Below, one piece after another: positions 1 through 11,691 of a DNA stretch of 64,000 nt. A program made the position numbers and the translations under genes. This DNA comes from Aselliscus stoliczkanus (taxonomy: Eukaryota > Chordata > Mammalia > Chiroptera > Hipposideridae): assembly GCA_033961575.1 (NCBI GenBank), contig CM066735.1, positions 87,051,449 to 87,115,448 of the forward strand. Reading direction: 5' to 3'. Under the pieces are notes generated by a model. The model searched no databases. It was not told the DNA's origin and worked only from the letters and a program-made list of their open reading frames with translations. Within the stretch, counting starts at the first letter, position 1; every line of letters begins with the position of its first letter.

Positions 1-1330
1 AAAAATTAAACTAGACCAGCTTCTTACACCATATACAATAATAAACTCAAAATGGATTAAAGACCTCAATGTAAGACCACAAAACATAAAACCCGTAGAA
101 GAAAACATAGGCAGCGAACCCTCTGACATTGCTCTTAGTAATATATTTTCAGATATATCTCCTTGGGCAAGGGAAACAAACAAAAATAGTAATAATAAAC
201 AAATGGGACTATATCAAGCTAAAATGTTTTTGCACAGCAAAGGAAATCATTAGCTAAATGAAAAGACAACCTAACGAATGGGAGAAGATATTTGCCAATG
301 ATACATCAGAAAAGGGGTTAATACAAAAAAAATTTATAAAACAAACACAACACCAAAAAAAACCCCAAAATAATCCAATTAAAAAATGGGCAGAGGAGGT
401 GAATAGACATTTCTCCAAAGAGGACATACAAATGCCAATAAACATATTTAAAAATGCTCAAGGTCACTACTCATAATATAAATGCAAACTAAAGCCACAA
501 AAAGATATCACCTCACACCTGTCAGAATGGCTATCATCAATAAATAAAAAAAACAAGTGTTGGTGAGGATGTGGAGAAAAGGGAACCCTTGTGCACTGTT
601 GGTGGAATTGCAAATTAGGCACAGCGTCTATGGAAAACAGTTTGAAGGTTCCTCCAAAAATTAAAACTAGAACTATCTTAGGACCCAACAATTCCACTTC
701 TGGGTATTTATCCAAAGAAATCCAAACACCAATTTGAAAAGATACATGCACCTCTATGTTCATTGCAGCACTATTTACAATAACCAAGATATGGAAGCTA
801 CCTAAGTGTCTATCAACAGATGGTTGGATAAAGAAGAAGTGGTACATACATACAGTGGAATATTACTCGGCCATAAAAAAGAATGAAATCGTACCATTTG
901 CAGCAGCATGGATGGACCTAGAGGGTATTATGTTAAGTGAAATAAGTAAGACAGAAAAAAGAAACACCATATGATCTCACTGATATGTGGAATCAAAAGA
1001 AATGAATAAATGAACAAACAAAACAGAAACAGATTCATTAAATACAGGTACAAACTGATGGTTGCCAGATGGGAGGGGGATTGGGGATCGGGATGAAAAT
1101 TGTGAAGGGATTAAGAAGCATTAATTGGTAGTTACAAAATAGTCATGGGGATGTGAAGTACAGCATCAGGAATATAGTCAATAACATTGTAATAACTATG
1201 AATAGTGCTAGGTGGGTACTAGACTAATTGAGGGGATTACTTCATAAAACATATAAATGTTTAACCACTATTCTATTAACCTAAAACTAATATAAAATGA
1301 TATTGAATGTCAACTGTAATTGAAAACTAA
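1..1330 (+). mobile_element. L1 LINE 3' end (ORF2 C-terminus and 3' UTR), cut by window edge
   Basis: A decayed L1 copy in sense orientation. Translation around 258-476 gives an L1 ORF2 C-terminal signature ([17 protein letters not shown]), and 756-974 gives the last ORF2 segment with EYYSAIKKNEI and WMDLEGIMLSEISK. The 3' UTR follows to about 1330, with a stretch typical of laurasiatherian L1s (AAACTGATGGTTGCCAGATG at about 1053). Stops and frameshifts break the frame, so this is a dead fragment. The 5' part lies outside the window. Confidence 0.93.
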
Positions 1331-1338
1331 AGATGACA

Positions 1339-1388
1339 ATTATTTATATATTACATATAATATATATATATATTATATATATATATAT
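1339..1388. repeat. TA-rich simple repeat at the L1 tail
   Basis: Alternating TA with a few interruptions directly follows the L1 3' end. It probably expanded from the L1 A-rich tail. It could form a small TA cruciform. Confidence 0.85.
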
Positions 1389-1520
1389 CAGAAGAGTTAT
1401 TTTAAAAATAATCTGAACATATTAATTGTGTATTTATTATCTTTACTTATAATAGCTAACACCAATTAGTTAGCCAGTAAAGTATGAATAACACTTTATA
1501 GCTATAGATTGATAGAGTTT

Positions 1521-1695
1521 TTAAAATTATTCCATCAACATTATCTCATTTAATTCTCATTAATACCCCTGTGAGATAAATAGACAGGTATTTATTCTCT
1601 ATTTCAAAGACATGTCAGTGGATAGAGAAATGTTAGGAGGCTTGTATAAAGCTGCAAAGCTAGTTAGGGGCAGATTAAAGATGAGATCTCAGTAG
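1521..1695 (-). mobile_element. MIR SINE relic
   Basis: The segment has the MIR core in reverse orientation: ATTATCTCATTTAATTCTCA followed by a CCCCTGTGAGATAAATAG-like block and a degraded tRNA-related end. It is strongly diverged, as expected for an ancient mammalian SINE. Confidence 0.7.
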
Positions 1696-1699
1696 TTTT

Positions 1700-3419
1700 T
1701 CCACTGTACCTTTGGCTTTCCCTAGCAACCAATGCCCCAAAATAAGAATCAGGATTTCTGCATGTTGAGCTTATAATATTTGAAATGGGATCAATCTATA
1801 TACACTGACCAAAAATTCATTCAACAAGAGTCACTTTTATTTTTGTAAGATACTTGCTAAAAGACCAGGCTAAATAATGTGATACCATTTTAGGACTACC
1901 ACCACATTTTTGCTTATGATTAAAATGAAGCCTCTAACACCTATGATTCCACCAAAGAACCACGTGAAGCAGTTTGCTAGCATCTGTCTGGGTGGCCTTG
2001 TCTCTGATATAGGAGAAGGAGTAGGCAGGGACATGCTCTAAGCCAAACCATTGAGATTTCTCTCTGATCCTTTTCATTGAACTACTGGGAAAGGATGGCT
2101 TTCTGGTTCTGCAAGGAGCCGCGCTGACGGTTATGCAATCCTGAAACTGTTCGTTCAACATGAAGGTGAAAGAAGAATCACTAAAAAAGTGAACACAGGT
2201 GAGTCACATAGGCAGCAGTGTAACAAAGGGAAGTAGCTGTTGACCTGGCCTCCATTTTAGTATCATTGGGAACCCTTAAAAACTCCCAGTGTCCAGACTT
2301 CACCCCAGACCAATTAAATCAGAACCTTAGCTTTTGTTTATGTTGACATTCAGGTCCATGCTCAGCACCTTGACCCCATTGGTGCCTGAGTTCTCCTGGC
2401 TTTGGCTAAGCTGGTGCTGCTGGAGCAGGAGTTGATCATTAACTGCTAAGAAATGTAGACACTAAGAAAAAAAAAAAGGCCAACGAAGCGTTGATAAAGA
2501 CCTTGGTTACATGTGAGTAGGAGGAAGGGCAACTGAGGTGGTGAATGGAAAGCCAGAGGCAGCTACCAGCATCACATAACAGAATGCAGAGTTGGGAAGA
2601 AATGTGCAGGTGCACACCATTAGAGCCTTTTCACCCTAAAGATATAACGCATGTAAATAACTTCAAGAACAGAGATAAGAGCAAACCACAGTAAAAGCAT
2701 CTGAAGCGGTAAATTTTGAGTATTGCCTTTCTCGTGTAATTTATTCAATTACAAGTTTCTATAATGTGACTTATAATAATGACTGTGTTTTAACAAAGCT
2801 TGTGAAACCCCTGGAAAATTAAAAAATCGGTTCTCGCAAGCTTGTAGGAGCTATCTGTAGGTCACCATTGATACCTTCCACCACTTATCAGATGTACTCT
2901 CAGTACCCAGCACCCACGCTTACTGAAGGGCTATTCATCCAGGTTGTGAATGACCCACCTTCACACTTTTGGTGTCTTGATCTTACCGCCATTTTGGATT
3001 TGTTGTTACACTCAGATGGAGGGATGTCAGAATGGGTATAGTCCTGGGGCTTGTACATTCTCCTTTCTCTACAAAACCATGGTATCCCACCTACTCCAGT
3101 GATAAACCCTCCTTCCCAGTTAATGTGCATAACATTCTGGGTTTCTTTCTTCTACATGGTGTCTAATGCTTCAATGCTGATCACCCACCCACAAACAGAA
3201 GTTTTAAGCCTTCCACATTCACTAGGCAGGATACTAATACACCATTGCATTTACATCATTGTGCCTTCAGCTTTAAACATTCCACAGTCATTTTTTAATG
3301 CAAAAAAAGGCTTTGATTGCTTCTTAAAACACTACCCACCCCACCCTACCCTTTCAAACAGGAGAGTCCAGAATTTCATTTCCTGCAAATAAGGACTCAG
3401 AAACCAGCTAGATGAATAT
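1700..3419. other. Unique sequence, no gene seen
   Basis: Mixed-composition DNA without recognisable coding exons. The largest open frame (3051-3392, 113 codons) has no domain and no splice context. A short A-tract sits near 2467. A possible MER5-type scrap at 2268-2335 is listed separately. Confidence 0.6.
2268..2335. mobile_element. Possible MER5-type DNA transposon scrap
   Basis: The phrase CACCCCAGACCAATTAAATC resembles the central part of MER5-type hAT elements. Neither end is recognisable, so this rests on one short match. Confidence 0.3.
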
Positions 3420-3576
3420 CAAAAGTGCATCTCCCGGGCCGGCCAAGTGGCGCAGTGGTTAAGAGCTAGCTTGGGATGCCAGCGGCCCCAGTTCGGATCC
3501 CAACGTATGTGGGCCAGTGACACTGCCCTCAAAGAAAAAAACAAAAATCAGAAAACAAACAAACAAAAGTGCATCT
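3420..3576 (+). mobile_element. Short tRNA-derived bat SINE with TSD
   Basis: The SINE body runs from about 3436 (GGGCCGGCCAAGTGGCGCAG) to GACACTGCCCTC, then an A-rich tail with AAAC units. It is flanked by CAAAAGTGCATCT at 3420-3432 and 3564-3576; with one mismatch the duplication extends to 16 bp. Pol III box A-like and box B-like (GTTCGGATCC) motifs are present. This is the short, head-only form. Confidence 0.92.
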
Positions 3577-4334
3577 TCCTCAATGACTACTAGCCTTTTT
3601 CCAAAAGGATCCCTCAAGGCTCAATTACTTGCCACTTCTTTGCTTGGTTTCATATGTTAGCATTCCTTCCCAGTCTCTAGAGCAAATCATAAGGACCTTA
3701 ACCACTGATAACAGTCTGCAAACAGGGAAAGTGATCATTACCATTTCTTTAACCAACACCAAGAGTTTCCTTCCCACAAGGTCCAGGGGCCAAGTCTGAC
3801 TCTCCTTTCCCTTTTACATCTTTTTAGCTAATTGCTTCAATTTGTTCCATTTCCATTCACTTTCTTCTGCTGAATCACAATTATTCATCACATATGTGCA
3901 GCCAGGAGGTTAGGAGAACACCCAGCTGGTACTATTGGGAAGCCAGAACTTCTTTTAGGGAGAGGATTATCCTTGGCATGACCCAACATTACCCTTCCTT
4001 TTGTCTTTCCCACCAGCTACAGAAGCTGCTTCTCCCCAGAGTAACAGTTGAAAATTCCTTAGATTGCATATGATCAGTGGGTCCTGGAAGCAAACTGACA
4101 GAAGGAATTCAAGATTAACACATGAAGGGAATATGCCATTACCATCACATGCACATGGCCTCTAGATAGAAACTCTAATGTGAGAAACCCCACACACTAA
4201 TTCAGCATCCTGTTTCATGGAATTACAAATTCAGAGAAAGCTACGTGTGCCTACACCTTAGATTTCTTTCCTGCTAGTTTTTAAAGTGTATGTTTAGGTT
4301 TGCTGATGTGTAAACATGAAATTGAAAGAGCTAA
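3577..4334. other. Unique sequence
   Basis: No gene, RNA or repeat recognised. Composition is ordinary, with stop codons in all frames at normal density. Confidence 0.6.
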
Positions 4335-4478
4335 CATAATTGAGCACTTACCGTATTCCAGGCATTGTTCTAATGGTGTCAAGTGCATTTTTTTTTTTTT
4401 CCTGATTGAAATATCACAATAAGGCTGTGAGGCAGGTTCTATTATCATTTCCATTTTATAGATGGGTGGGCTTGAAGA
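4335..4478 (-). mobile_element. MIR SINE relic
   Basis: Reverse-orientation MIR: TTGAGCACTTACCGTATTCC, then GGCATTGTTCTAA, GGCTGTGAGGCAGGTTCTAT and CATTTTATAGATG. A T-rich insertion near 4389-4402 splits it. Confidence 0.8.
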
Positions 4479-4682
4479 CAAATCTTTTTTGTTTTTGTTT
4501 TTGCTTTGCAATGGCAATTCTAGGCAGAGTAGACATCTCAATTAATGGTTTCTCTTTTCCCAACCCAGAAAAATGATGTGCTTGGTCTCCCAAGGACATT
4601 TATTATTACAGGAACAACATTAAAATTGATAATAACAAACAGAAATCCAATACTTGAAAAACATTGCAATTAAAAAAAGCAG

Positions 4683-5154
4683 AGCCGGCCGAGTGGCACA
4701 TTGGTTAAGAGCTGGTTTTGGAATGCCAGCGGCCCCGGTTCGGATCCCACATATGAGGGCTAGTGACATTGCCCTCTACAACTAAGATGGTGAACAAAAG
4801 CTCCACCTGGAGCTGGGCTGCTGTGAGTCCCCAGGGATGGCATAGCTGCAGCCCTTGCTGCAGTGGGCTCCCATAGGCTACAGTGAGTGGCCTGCAGCCA
4901 GTGTGAGCAGCTGGCAGCCAGCGTGAGCTGCCAATAGCCGCAGTGAGTAACCGACCATCCAGAGGCCAGTGACCAATCTGCCTCATCCGGGAAGAGCGCA
5001 ATGACGATACCAACATGGGCCAGTGAAGCAATGTCCTCTGCAACTAGACTAAAGAACAAAAAGACAGCAACTTGTCTGTTTCTCTTCCCTGATTCCCCAA
5101 CGCTGTTCCCCTCCCCCAATTCCCCAATAAAATCTTAATTAAAAAAAAAAAAAA
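4683..5154 (+). mobile_element. Long tRNA-derived bat SINE, full length
   Basis: The head (AGCCGGCCGAGTGGCACATT) is followed by a GC-rich body with CCAGCGTGAGCTGCCAATAG units, a 3' domain containing CCCTGATTCCCCAACGCTGT, AATAAA at 5126-5131 and a poly-A tail. The flanks share AATTAAAAAAAGC, an A-rich and therefore weak duplication. Open frames on the opposite strand here are SINE artefacts. Confidence 0.93.
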
Positions 5155-5634
5155 GCCGGTAGAATTATTTTGTTGCTAATCAGTTCACGGAGACATTGGA
5201 AATGTTGGCTTCCAACAAAGCCATTTTTAGCTTTTACTTCCTTCTAATAGTTTCCAAATGAAATTTCTGAAATATTCATTTGATTATTCAGTAGATATTG
5301 TTGGTTTATCAAAAGGGGAAAATATAATATTTAGCTAGCTTATTTTATTACAAGTACAACCAAATATTAATATATTTTTAGACATATTTAATCTCTTCTC
5401 TAAAATAAACACAATGTGTTGGTAAACTTTCACAGTTAACTTTATTATATTTACACTTGCATCCTAGTGGTAATCATTGGAAGATTATATGTGCTCCTGT
5501 GGTCCTCTGGCTTACTGTATGCTTTTTGACTGTGTTTTTTATTCTAGTACCTAGAATTGTTATATTTTAATCCCTCACACATAAGAGAACATTGATATAT
5601 GTTTGTTACTTAAAAAATTTTCAAAGGATTAATG
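5155..5634. other. AT-rich unique sequence
   Basis: No gene or clear interspersed repeat seen. Confidence 0.55.
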
Positions 5635-5727
5635 AAGGAAGGAAGGAAGAAAGGAAGGAAGGAAGGAAGGAAGGAAGGAAGGAAGGAAGGAAGGAAGGGA
5701 GGAAGGGAGGAAGGAAGGAAGGAAGGA
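5635..5727. repeat. GAAG/GGAA microsatellite
   Basis: About 23 tetranucleotide units of GGAA/GAAG with a few AAAG and GGGA variants. All purines are on this strand. Confidence 0.97.
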
Positions 5728-5799
5728 TTCTTTTAACTATGGTAGGCTATGGAAAAATAATTCACAAAGATTTTTGTCCTTGGAAATGATCGAAACACT

Positions 5800-6130
5800 G
5801 CCTAGTTCAGGATTAGTCATTTTGTGGGTCTAACTTCCTGTCTCCTCTAAAGCATCAGCTCCATCTTCATTATGCACCTTTCCTGCAAGACCTAGGTCAA
5901 ATGTAAAGCCTTCCTTGAATCCACCATTACAAAATTATTTGTGCCATCCTCTGCCTCCATTTCACAAAACACTCTCACAAACACACACTCACACACATAC
6001 TCCCATATGCACTCACACACATGCACACACACCGATGCACACTTAGTAATATCACTGTCATGTTTTAATGTGGCTATCTGTGCATGCTATCACTTCCTGA
6101 GACCAGTGACCACATGTCTGCTCACTCAGG
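5800..6130 (+). mobile_element. L2 LINE relic
   Basis: L2-like wording such as CAAGACCTAGGTCAAATGTA followed by AAGCCTTCCTTGAATCC. A (CACACT)-rich stretch interrupts it at about 5970-6035. Highly diverged; limits are approximate. Confidence 0.55.
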
Positions 6131-8134
6131 AAAGCATGTGAGTGCTTCCAAGATAATTTTACACAAAGATATTTAAATCTGATCCTGGTGAATCAACTTG
6201 ACTGGCCCACCTAGTACACTTTTTTTTGTTTTCTCAACACCAGAGAAACCTTTGGTAAATCCAATCAAATGTCCTTGTTTCCATTTAAAAGATAAACCAT
6301 TTAAACTCATCACCTTGTACCCACCTTTGCTCCCCCACGCACCCCTACACCATCCAAGTAAACCTTCCCAATCCGAGACCACTAAGTATGTTGAAATAAT
6401 TCTTAGGTTGATTGACAGGAACACAAGAGTCGGTGAATGATTATGTCAGAGGAAATATTTCCTACTCAACATTCAAAATGCCAGCATTTTTCTCAAAGAA
6501 CTGTAAGGACATAACATCTTGGGAATGCCGACCTAGCTCCTTGCTGGAGCTCTGAGCAAACACAGGTAGCATAAAAACAAAAACACGGAATGGTATCAGT
6601 AATCATGACAGTCAGACATTTTTATGCCTCTCTTTTAAAATGTCAGCTCCTCCTGACAGCTGGATCCAGCCACTAGAGGTAAGAAATGTTTCTATTTGTG
6701 AATCCCTCCAGCCTCTGCCATGTAGGATGACTTCAAACAGCCATCAGTAAACAGCATTCTCATCACTCCAGCCCAGAATGAATTCTAATCAAGGTCTTTT
6801 AAATGCCATTGCACAAATCTATATACTATGGATTGTTTCTTGTATGCCTCTGGCCAAATGCGATTCACTGGGTCATTTATTATTTTTAGAAAACCAAAAC
6901 AATTCACACTAATAATATAAATTACAGCACATCTAGAAGCAAGATCCAGGCATCCTTGGTGATTGAATAATAGAACTGAAAGACGCTTTTAATTATTCCT
7001 CCTCTGGTGATTTATTAGACAATCTGAATCTAGGAGTCACATGAGTGGAAGAGCCAGGTTTATATCACCATCCACCGATAGGGTCTAGTCCGAATAGGCC
7101 TTAAAAGCCAAGGACTAAAATTTAAGGGGCATGCATAGTTAAGTCCAAAGAGAACTAAAATATGCAAATGAAAGATCAAGAGATTATCAAAAGCAATATA
7201 TCTCCCAGGACACAGGAATCTTAAAACAAGTTATCTAACATGAAAACGAATGTCCAATCTGAAGAGTATTTATGAAACAATGTCCGTATTGATTTTAATG
7301 AAGACATGTGATGCAGGGTCAATTATCACTATTCCCCAAACAGGTTCACAGGCTCAACATGGCCCAGTTGAACTCCATAAATAATGTCATAATCTATTTG
7401 CCCTCTCTTGAGGAAAGTCTATCAGGAAGGCAATAGAGGGAAAAGCATTGACTTGGCAGCTTAAGTTCTTTACTTCTATAGATAAGTCAATGAAAAAGAC
7501 TTCCCAGAACCAGATGTCATAAGGCCTGTCTGTCCGTCATCTCTGAATGTATAAAGGAAAACCACAAAGCCATTTCTCTGGGCTGTTTGTTAGGGAGACA
7601 TAATTTTTGGCTTCAAGAAAATGACATCTGAAAGGAAAGCTGGTGCCTGCATTGTATCTTCAGATTAATTAAGCCAGAGCCTTGGAGGTTTGGAATTGAA
7701 GTTTCAGACAGAGCTGTTTTTTGGGGATTTTTGTTTGTTTGTTTGTTCTGTTTTTTTTACTGTGAAAAATTATCTCTATAAATCAGGGTTGGAATTGGAA
7801 AGTGTGATAGGAATGACTGTCTTTACAAATCCTCACTGTCACCTATTGGGGAACTTTTTCTGGAACAGAAAGAACAATTTTAGCTACATTCATTGCCAGG
7901 TCCAATAATTCATTTCACATTGGTTCCCTATGTTTGTGTCACCTTCCTGCCACTTAGCTCTGAACTCTGGGGCACTTTTCCACTGGTCATTCCTGTATTT
8001 CCTCCTTTCTAGATGCTACCACCACCATCATCACCAAGACAAGCAGAAAGGAAATTTTAACAGTTCCCTTAATTAACCCAACCTCATTTTCTTCATAGCT
8101 CTTTCGCCCCTCCCCTCCCCACCCTCAACCAGCA

Positions 8135-8136
<2 letters not shown>
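6131..8136. other. Unique sequence, no gene seen
   Basis: About 2 kb without recognisable exons or young repeats. A short GTTT run lies at about 7732-7747. The two overlapping frames at 6173-6440 are antiparallel and lack domain signatures. Confidence 0.6.

Positions 8137-8177
<41 letters not shown>
8137..8177. repeat. (TG)n microsatellite
   Basis: About 20 TG units, nearly uninterrupted. It can adopt Z-DNA. Confidence 0.97.
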
Positions 8178-8178
<1 letters not shown>

Positions 8179-8429
8179 CATTAGGAAGGGATGATCTGGG
8201 TTGGAGAAAGTGGCTTAAGAAGTTTCATCTGAACAACTGCAAACACTTGTAAGACTGAAAAAAATGGACACAAATTAGGGATGTCACAGATTCAAGAGAT
8301 TTACAAGAGTTATTATTTTTTTCTTTACTGTATTTAAACTAAAAATGAAGTTTTTATTTTTTAGCAGCCTCTCTTGAACTCCCATTTTTCAGTAGTAATG
8401 TGAAAGATAGCTCAGATTAAAGTTTTTAG

Positions 8430-8560
8430 AATTCATTAATTCATTGGGCAAATATTTTTTGAGCACCCCAAATGCCAGGCAAATATTAGGCATTGAGGAA
8501 AAAGTGATGACAAATTCGTTCCCCAGCCATAACTCCAGTAAACATAAATCAAGCTACGTA
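8430..8560 (-). mobile_element. L2/MIR-type relic
   Basis: The pattern TTCATTAATTCATTGGGCAA followed by TTTTTTGAGCACC and ATGCCAGGCAAATATTAGGC matches the reversed 3' end shared by L2-type repeats. Confidence 0.6.
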
Positions 8561-9552
8561 CTTTTAGCCTTCCACATTTCAGTAATGACAACTCCATCTT
8601 CTGGGGGATCAGGCCAACTACTAATAGCAGGGTTTGCTAGTCCACAGAGCTGAATCAATGTTCCTCTAAACATTGGTACATGGACTTTGGAGCTTTCTTC
8701 ACTAAATGATGCAATGTTAGACCCTCCTCTAACTTCTGATGGCAAGCTAATCCAGGCTGAAATGTCTGTCTTTTAATAAAAAGTTAAATCCATGGCCACG
8801 TTAAGTATTCCAAATCTATATACAAAGACACATTTTATAATTCTATAATACAAGAATTTGAGAACTAGTTATAGTTTCATGGAATTTCATGCACAAGGTG
8901 ACTTCTATGTCTAAAAGAAAAATACAGCAGTGATTCTCTTATTTCCATCAAAGTTGACATCTTGATCGCTGTTTGTGGTTGTTTGAACATATCAATCTCA
9001 ATATTTCCTTTCATTTACTGGCTTAGAACAGAGGAATAAAGCATAACAAAATAAAGTGCACTATTGTCCTTCCTGATTAGAAAAAATCTAGTTGTAGAGA
9101 AAGTGCATCGCCATCTTTTTATTTTTCTAGTTTCACCAAAATATTTGATAAAAATGGGAAATACTGTTTGTCTCTTAAAATAAAAAAATAACTTTACCTT
9201 TTCTTCTAAGAGTAATGTGTGTTATTTATAGAAAGAAATGGAACATGTAGGAAGTCAGAAAGAAACAAAAAGCAATTATATTCCTATCAAGCAAACATGA
9301 TGACAATTTTTAAAAGTTGTAAATCCTTGAAGTTTTTCTATGTTTTGTCAGTAAATTAAATAACCAGTTATTGTGTTTTCCTAGTCATACATGTTAATAC
9401 CACAAAATGTGGCATATAGAGAATTTTATAACAGATAAATAAGTCATCTGATTCAATCAGTGCCAATATTTGGCAATGACATTGCCTTTCTGCATCAACT
9501 TAAATGTTTGCTTTCTCTTTTCTTATCTCTATCTCTGTCTCTTCCTTCCTTG

Positions 9553-9555
<3 letters not shown>
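8561..9555. other. Unique AT-rich sequence
   Basis: No gene. The part from about 9190 to 9450 reads like very old L1M non-coding sequence, but I cannot set limits. Confidence 0.5.

Positions 9556-9642
<87 letters not shown>
9556..9642. repeat. Compound (TC)n-(AC)n microsatellite
   Basis: About 28 TC units up to about 9610 run straight into about 15 AC units. Three overlapping frames read Ser-Leu/Thr-His repeats; these are microsatellite artefacts. Confidence 0.97.
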
Positions 9643-9644
<2 letters not shown>

Positions 9645-10164
9645 TACACTGTATATTGCTTTCTTAAGATATCACAATTGTTTTCCAGGTTATTAAATGG
9701 TTTTCTTGAACATAAGTTTTAGTGGGGCTATACTATTTCATCATACAGACAAAATAATGTAATGCTTACATATTATCAGAATTAGATAAAATTGTTTTAT
9801 ATTATAATTATTGATAGGATGAACATCAATTTTTCTTTATATTTACATTATAAGTTTAATCATAAAATGGAGTATCATATTACATTTTTTAAAAACATGT
9901 AAGACTTCCTATAAATATCATGTATTCAACTCAGGAATAATTCTACTCCATCTTTGCCAGGGAATATATACAAATTTGTAGTCTTCTTCTCTTTTAGTTT
10001 TTTCCATTTGTTTCCAAATATCTTATTTTCTATATTTCTTCTACTGTCAGACACCTGCATTGCCAATTAACTTTTATAATTGTTTTGGTTAGTTGATCAA
10101 AGATTAAAATGCTTTTGTAGTAAAAACTGACTTTCATTTTCATGTTAAAGTTGTAGATGAAGAA
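9643..10164. other. AT-rich sequence, possibly old L1
   Basis: No gene. Word composition is consistent with an old L1 3' UTR, but no diagnostic block is clear. Confidence 0.4.
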
Positions 10165-11096
10165 ACAATGGTAAAATAAATCCATGTATATCTGGTCAAT
10201 TAATTTATGACAAAAGAGCTAAGAATATACAATGGGGATAGGACAGTCTCTTCGACAAATCAACTGACAAAACAACATCTAAAGGAACAAAACTGGACTG
10301 CTATCTTATACCATACACAAAAATTAACTCAAAATGGATTAAAAACTTGAACATAAGACCTAAAACTATAAAACTCTTAGGAGAAAACATAGGCAGTTAG
10401 CTCCTAGACACTGGTCTTGGCCATGATTTTTTGGATTTGACACCACAAGCAAAAAGAAACAACTGGAAATACATCAAACCAAAAAGCTTCCACACAGCAA
10501 AGAGACCACTATGAAATGAAAAAGCAAACTATGGAATAGGAGAAAATAATTGCAAATCATATATCTGATAAGGGGTCAATATTTAAAATACATAAAGATC
10601 TCATACAACTCAATAGCTGCAAAGCAAACAATCTGATTAAAAAATAGGTAGGATATCTGAATAGACATTTTTTTTTTCCCGAAGAAGACATATAGATGGC
10701 CAACAGATATATTAAAAGATGTTCAACATCACTAATCATCAGGAAAATGCAAATTAAAAGCACAATGAGATATCACTTCACACATGTTAAAATGGCTATT
10801 ATCAAAAGGATAGAAATAAGCATTGCAAAGAATGTGGAGAAAAGGGAATGATGTGCACTGTTGGTCAGAATGTAAATTAATGTAGCCACTGTGGAAAAGT
10901 TTGGAGGTTCCTCCAAAAATTAAAAATAGGACTACCATATGATCTAGAATTCCCACTTCTGGGTACTTACCTGAATAAAATGAAAACACTAACTTGAAAA
11001 GATATACACACCTCATATTTTCTGCAGCAATATTTACAATAGCCAAGACATGGAAATAACATGTCTATCAATGGATGAATGGAAAAGGAAAATGTG

Positions 11097-11147
<51 letters not shown>

Positions 11148-11691
11148 TTATTAAGCCATAAAAAAAAAGAAATCTTTTTTTCATTTGCAACAACATGGAT
11201 AGTCCTTGATTGTATTATGCTAAGCGAAAAAAGTCAAACACAGAAAAACAATTACTGTATAATCTCATAAGAGGAATCTAAAAATACCCCCCACACACAC
11301 ACACACAAAAACATTCCATGCTCATAGATAGAGAACAAGTTACATTGGTGGTTTACAGAGGCAGGGGGTAGTGGGTGGGTGAAATGGTAAAGGAGTCAAT
11401 AGGTACAAATTTCCAGTTATTAATAGAAAATAATTAAGTCCTGGGGATATAATGTACAACAAAATAAGTATAGTTAATAACACTGTTTTGCATATTTGAA
11501 AGTTGCTGAGACAGTAAATTTTAAAAGTTCTAATCACAAAAAACAAAATTCTGTAACTATGTATAGTGACGGATGTTAACTAGACTTATTATGGTAATCA
11601 TTTTGCAGCATATACAGATATAAATCGTGACGTGGTACATCTGAAACTAACATAATGTTATATGTCAATTATACCTCAATAACAAAATTAA
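10165..11691 (+). mobile_element. L1 LINE 3' end with internal (AC)n
   Basis: Sense L1 copy from ORF2 (TCTGGTCAATTAATTTATGA at about 10190) through TTGTGCACTGTTGGTCAGAA-like sequence near 10855 to the 3' terminus TCAATTATACCTCAATAAC at about 11670. ORF2 is broken by many stops. An (AC)n array interrupts it at 11099-11145. Confidence 0.93.
11099..11145. repeat. (AC)n inside the L1
   Basis: About 23 AC units, placed between GTGGT and GATTATTAAGCCATAAA. The orthologous spot in the L1 at the window start reads GGTACATACATACAGTGGA. A smaller CCCCCCACACAC run follows at 11287-11308. Confidence 0.97.

Noticed and set aside
756..974. 72-codon frame similar to a known protein
   Set aside because: It is the C-terminal end of L1 ORF2 in a broken copy, not a host gene.
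3436..3563. A true tRNA gene
   Set aside because: Box A/B-like motifs are present, but the A-tail and target-site duplication show a SINE; no clean cloverleaf or anticodon stem.
4705..5119. Repeated family of Trp/Leu/Cys-rich proteins (also at 16.9, 18.0, 19.8, 49.0, 57.8 kb)
   Set aside because: Looks like a paralogous gene family, but every member is the long SINE body read in the same orientation.
5635..5727. CRISPR-like array
   Set aside because: Perfect tetranucleotide microsatellite with no spacers.
9460..9722. Three overlapping Ser-Leu / Thr-His frames
   Set aside because: TC/AC microsatellite artefact.
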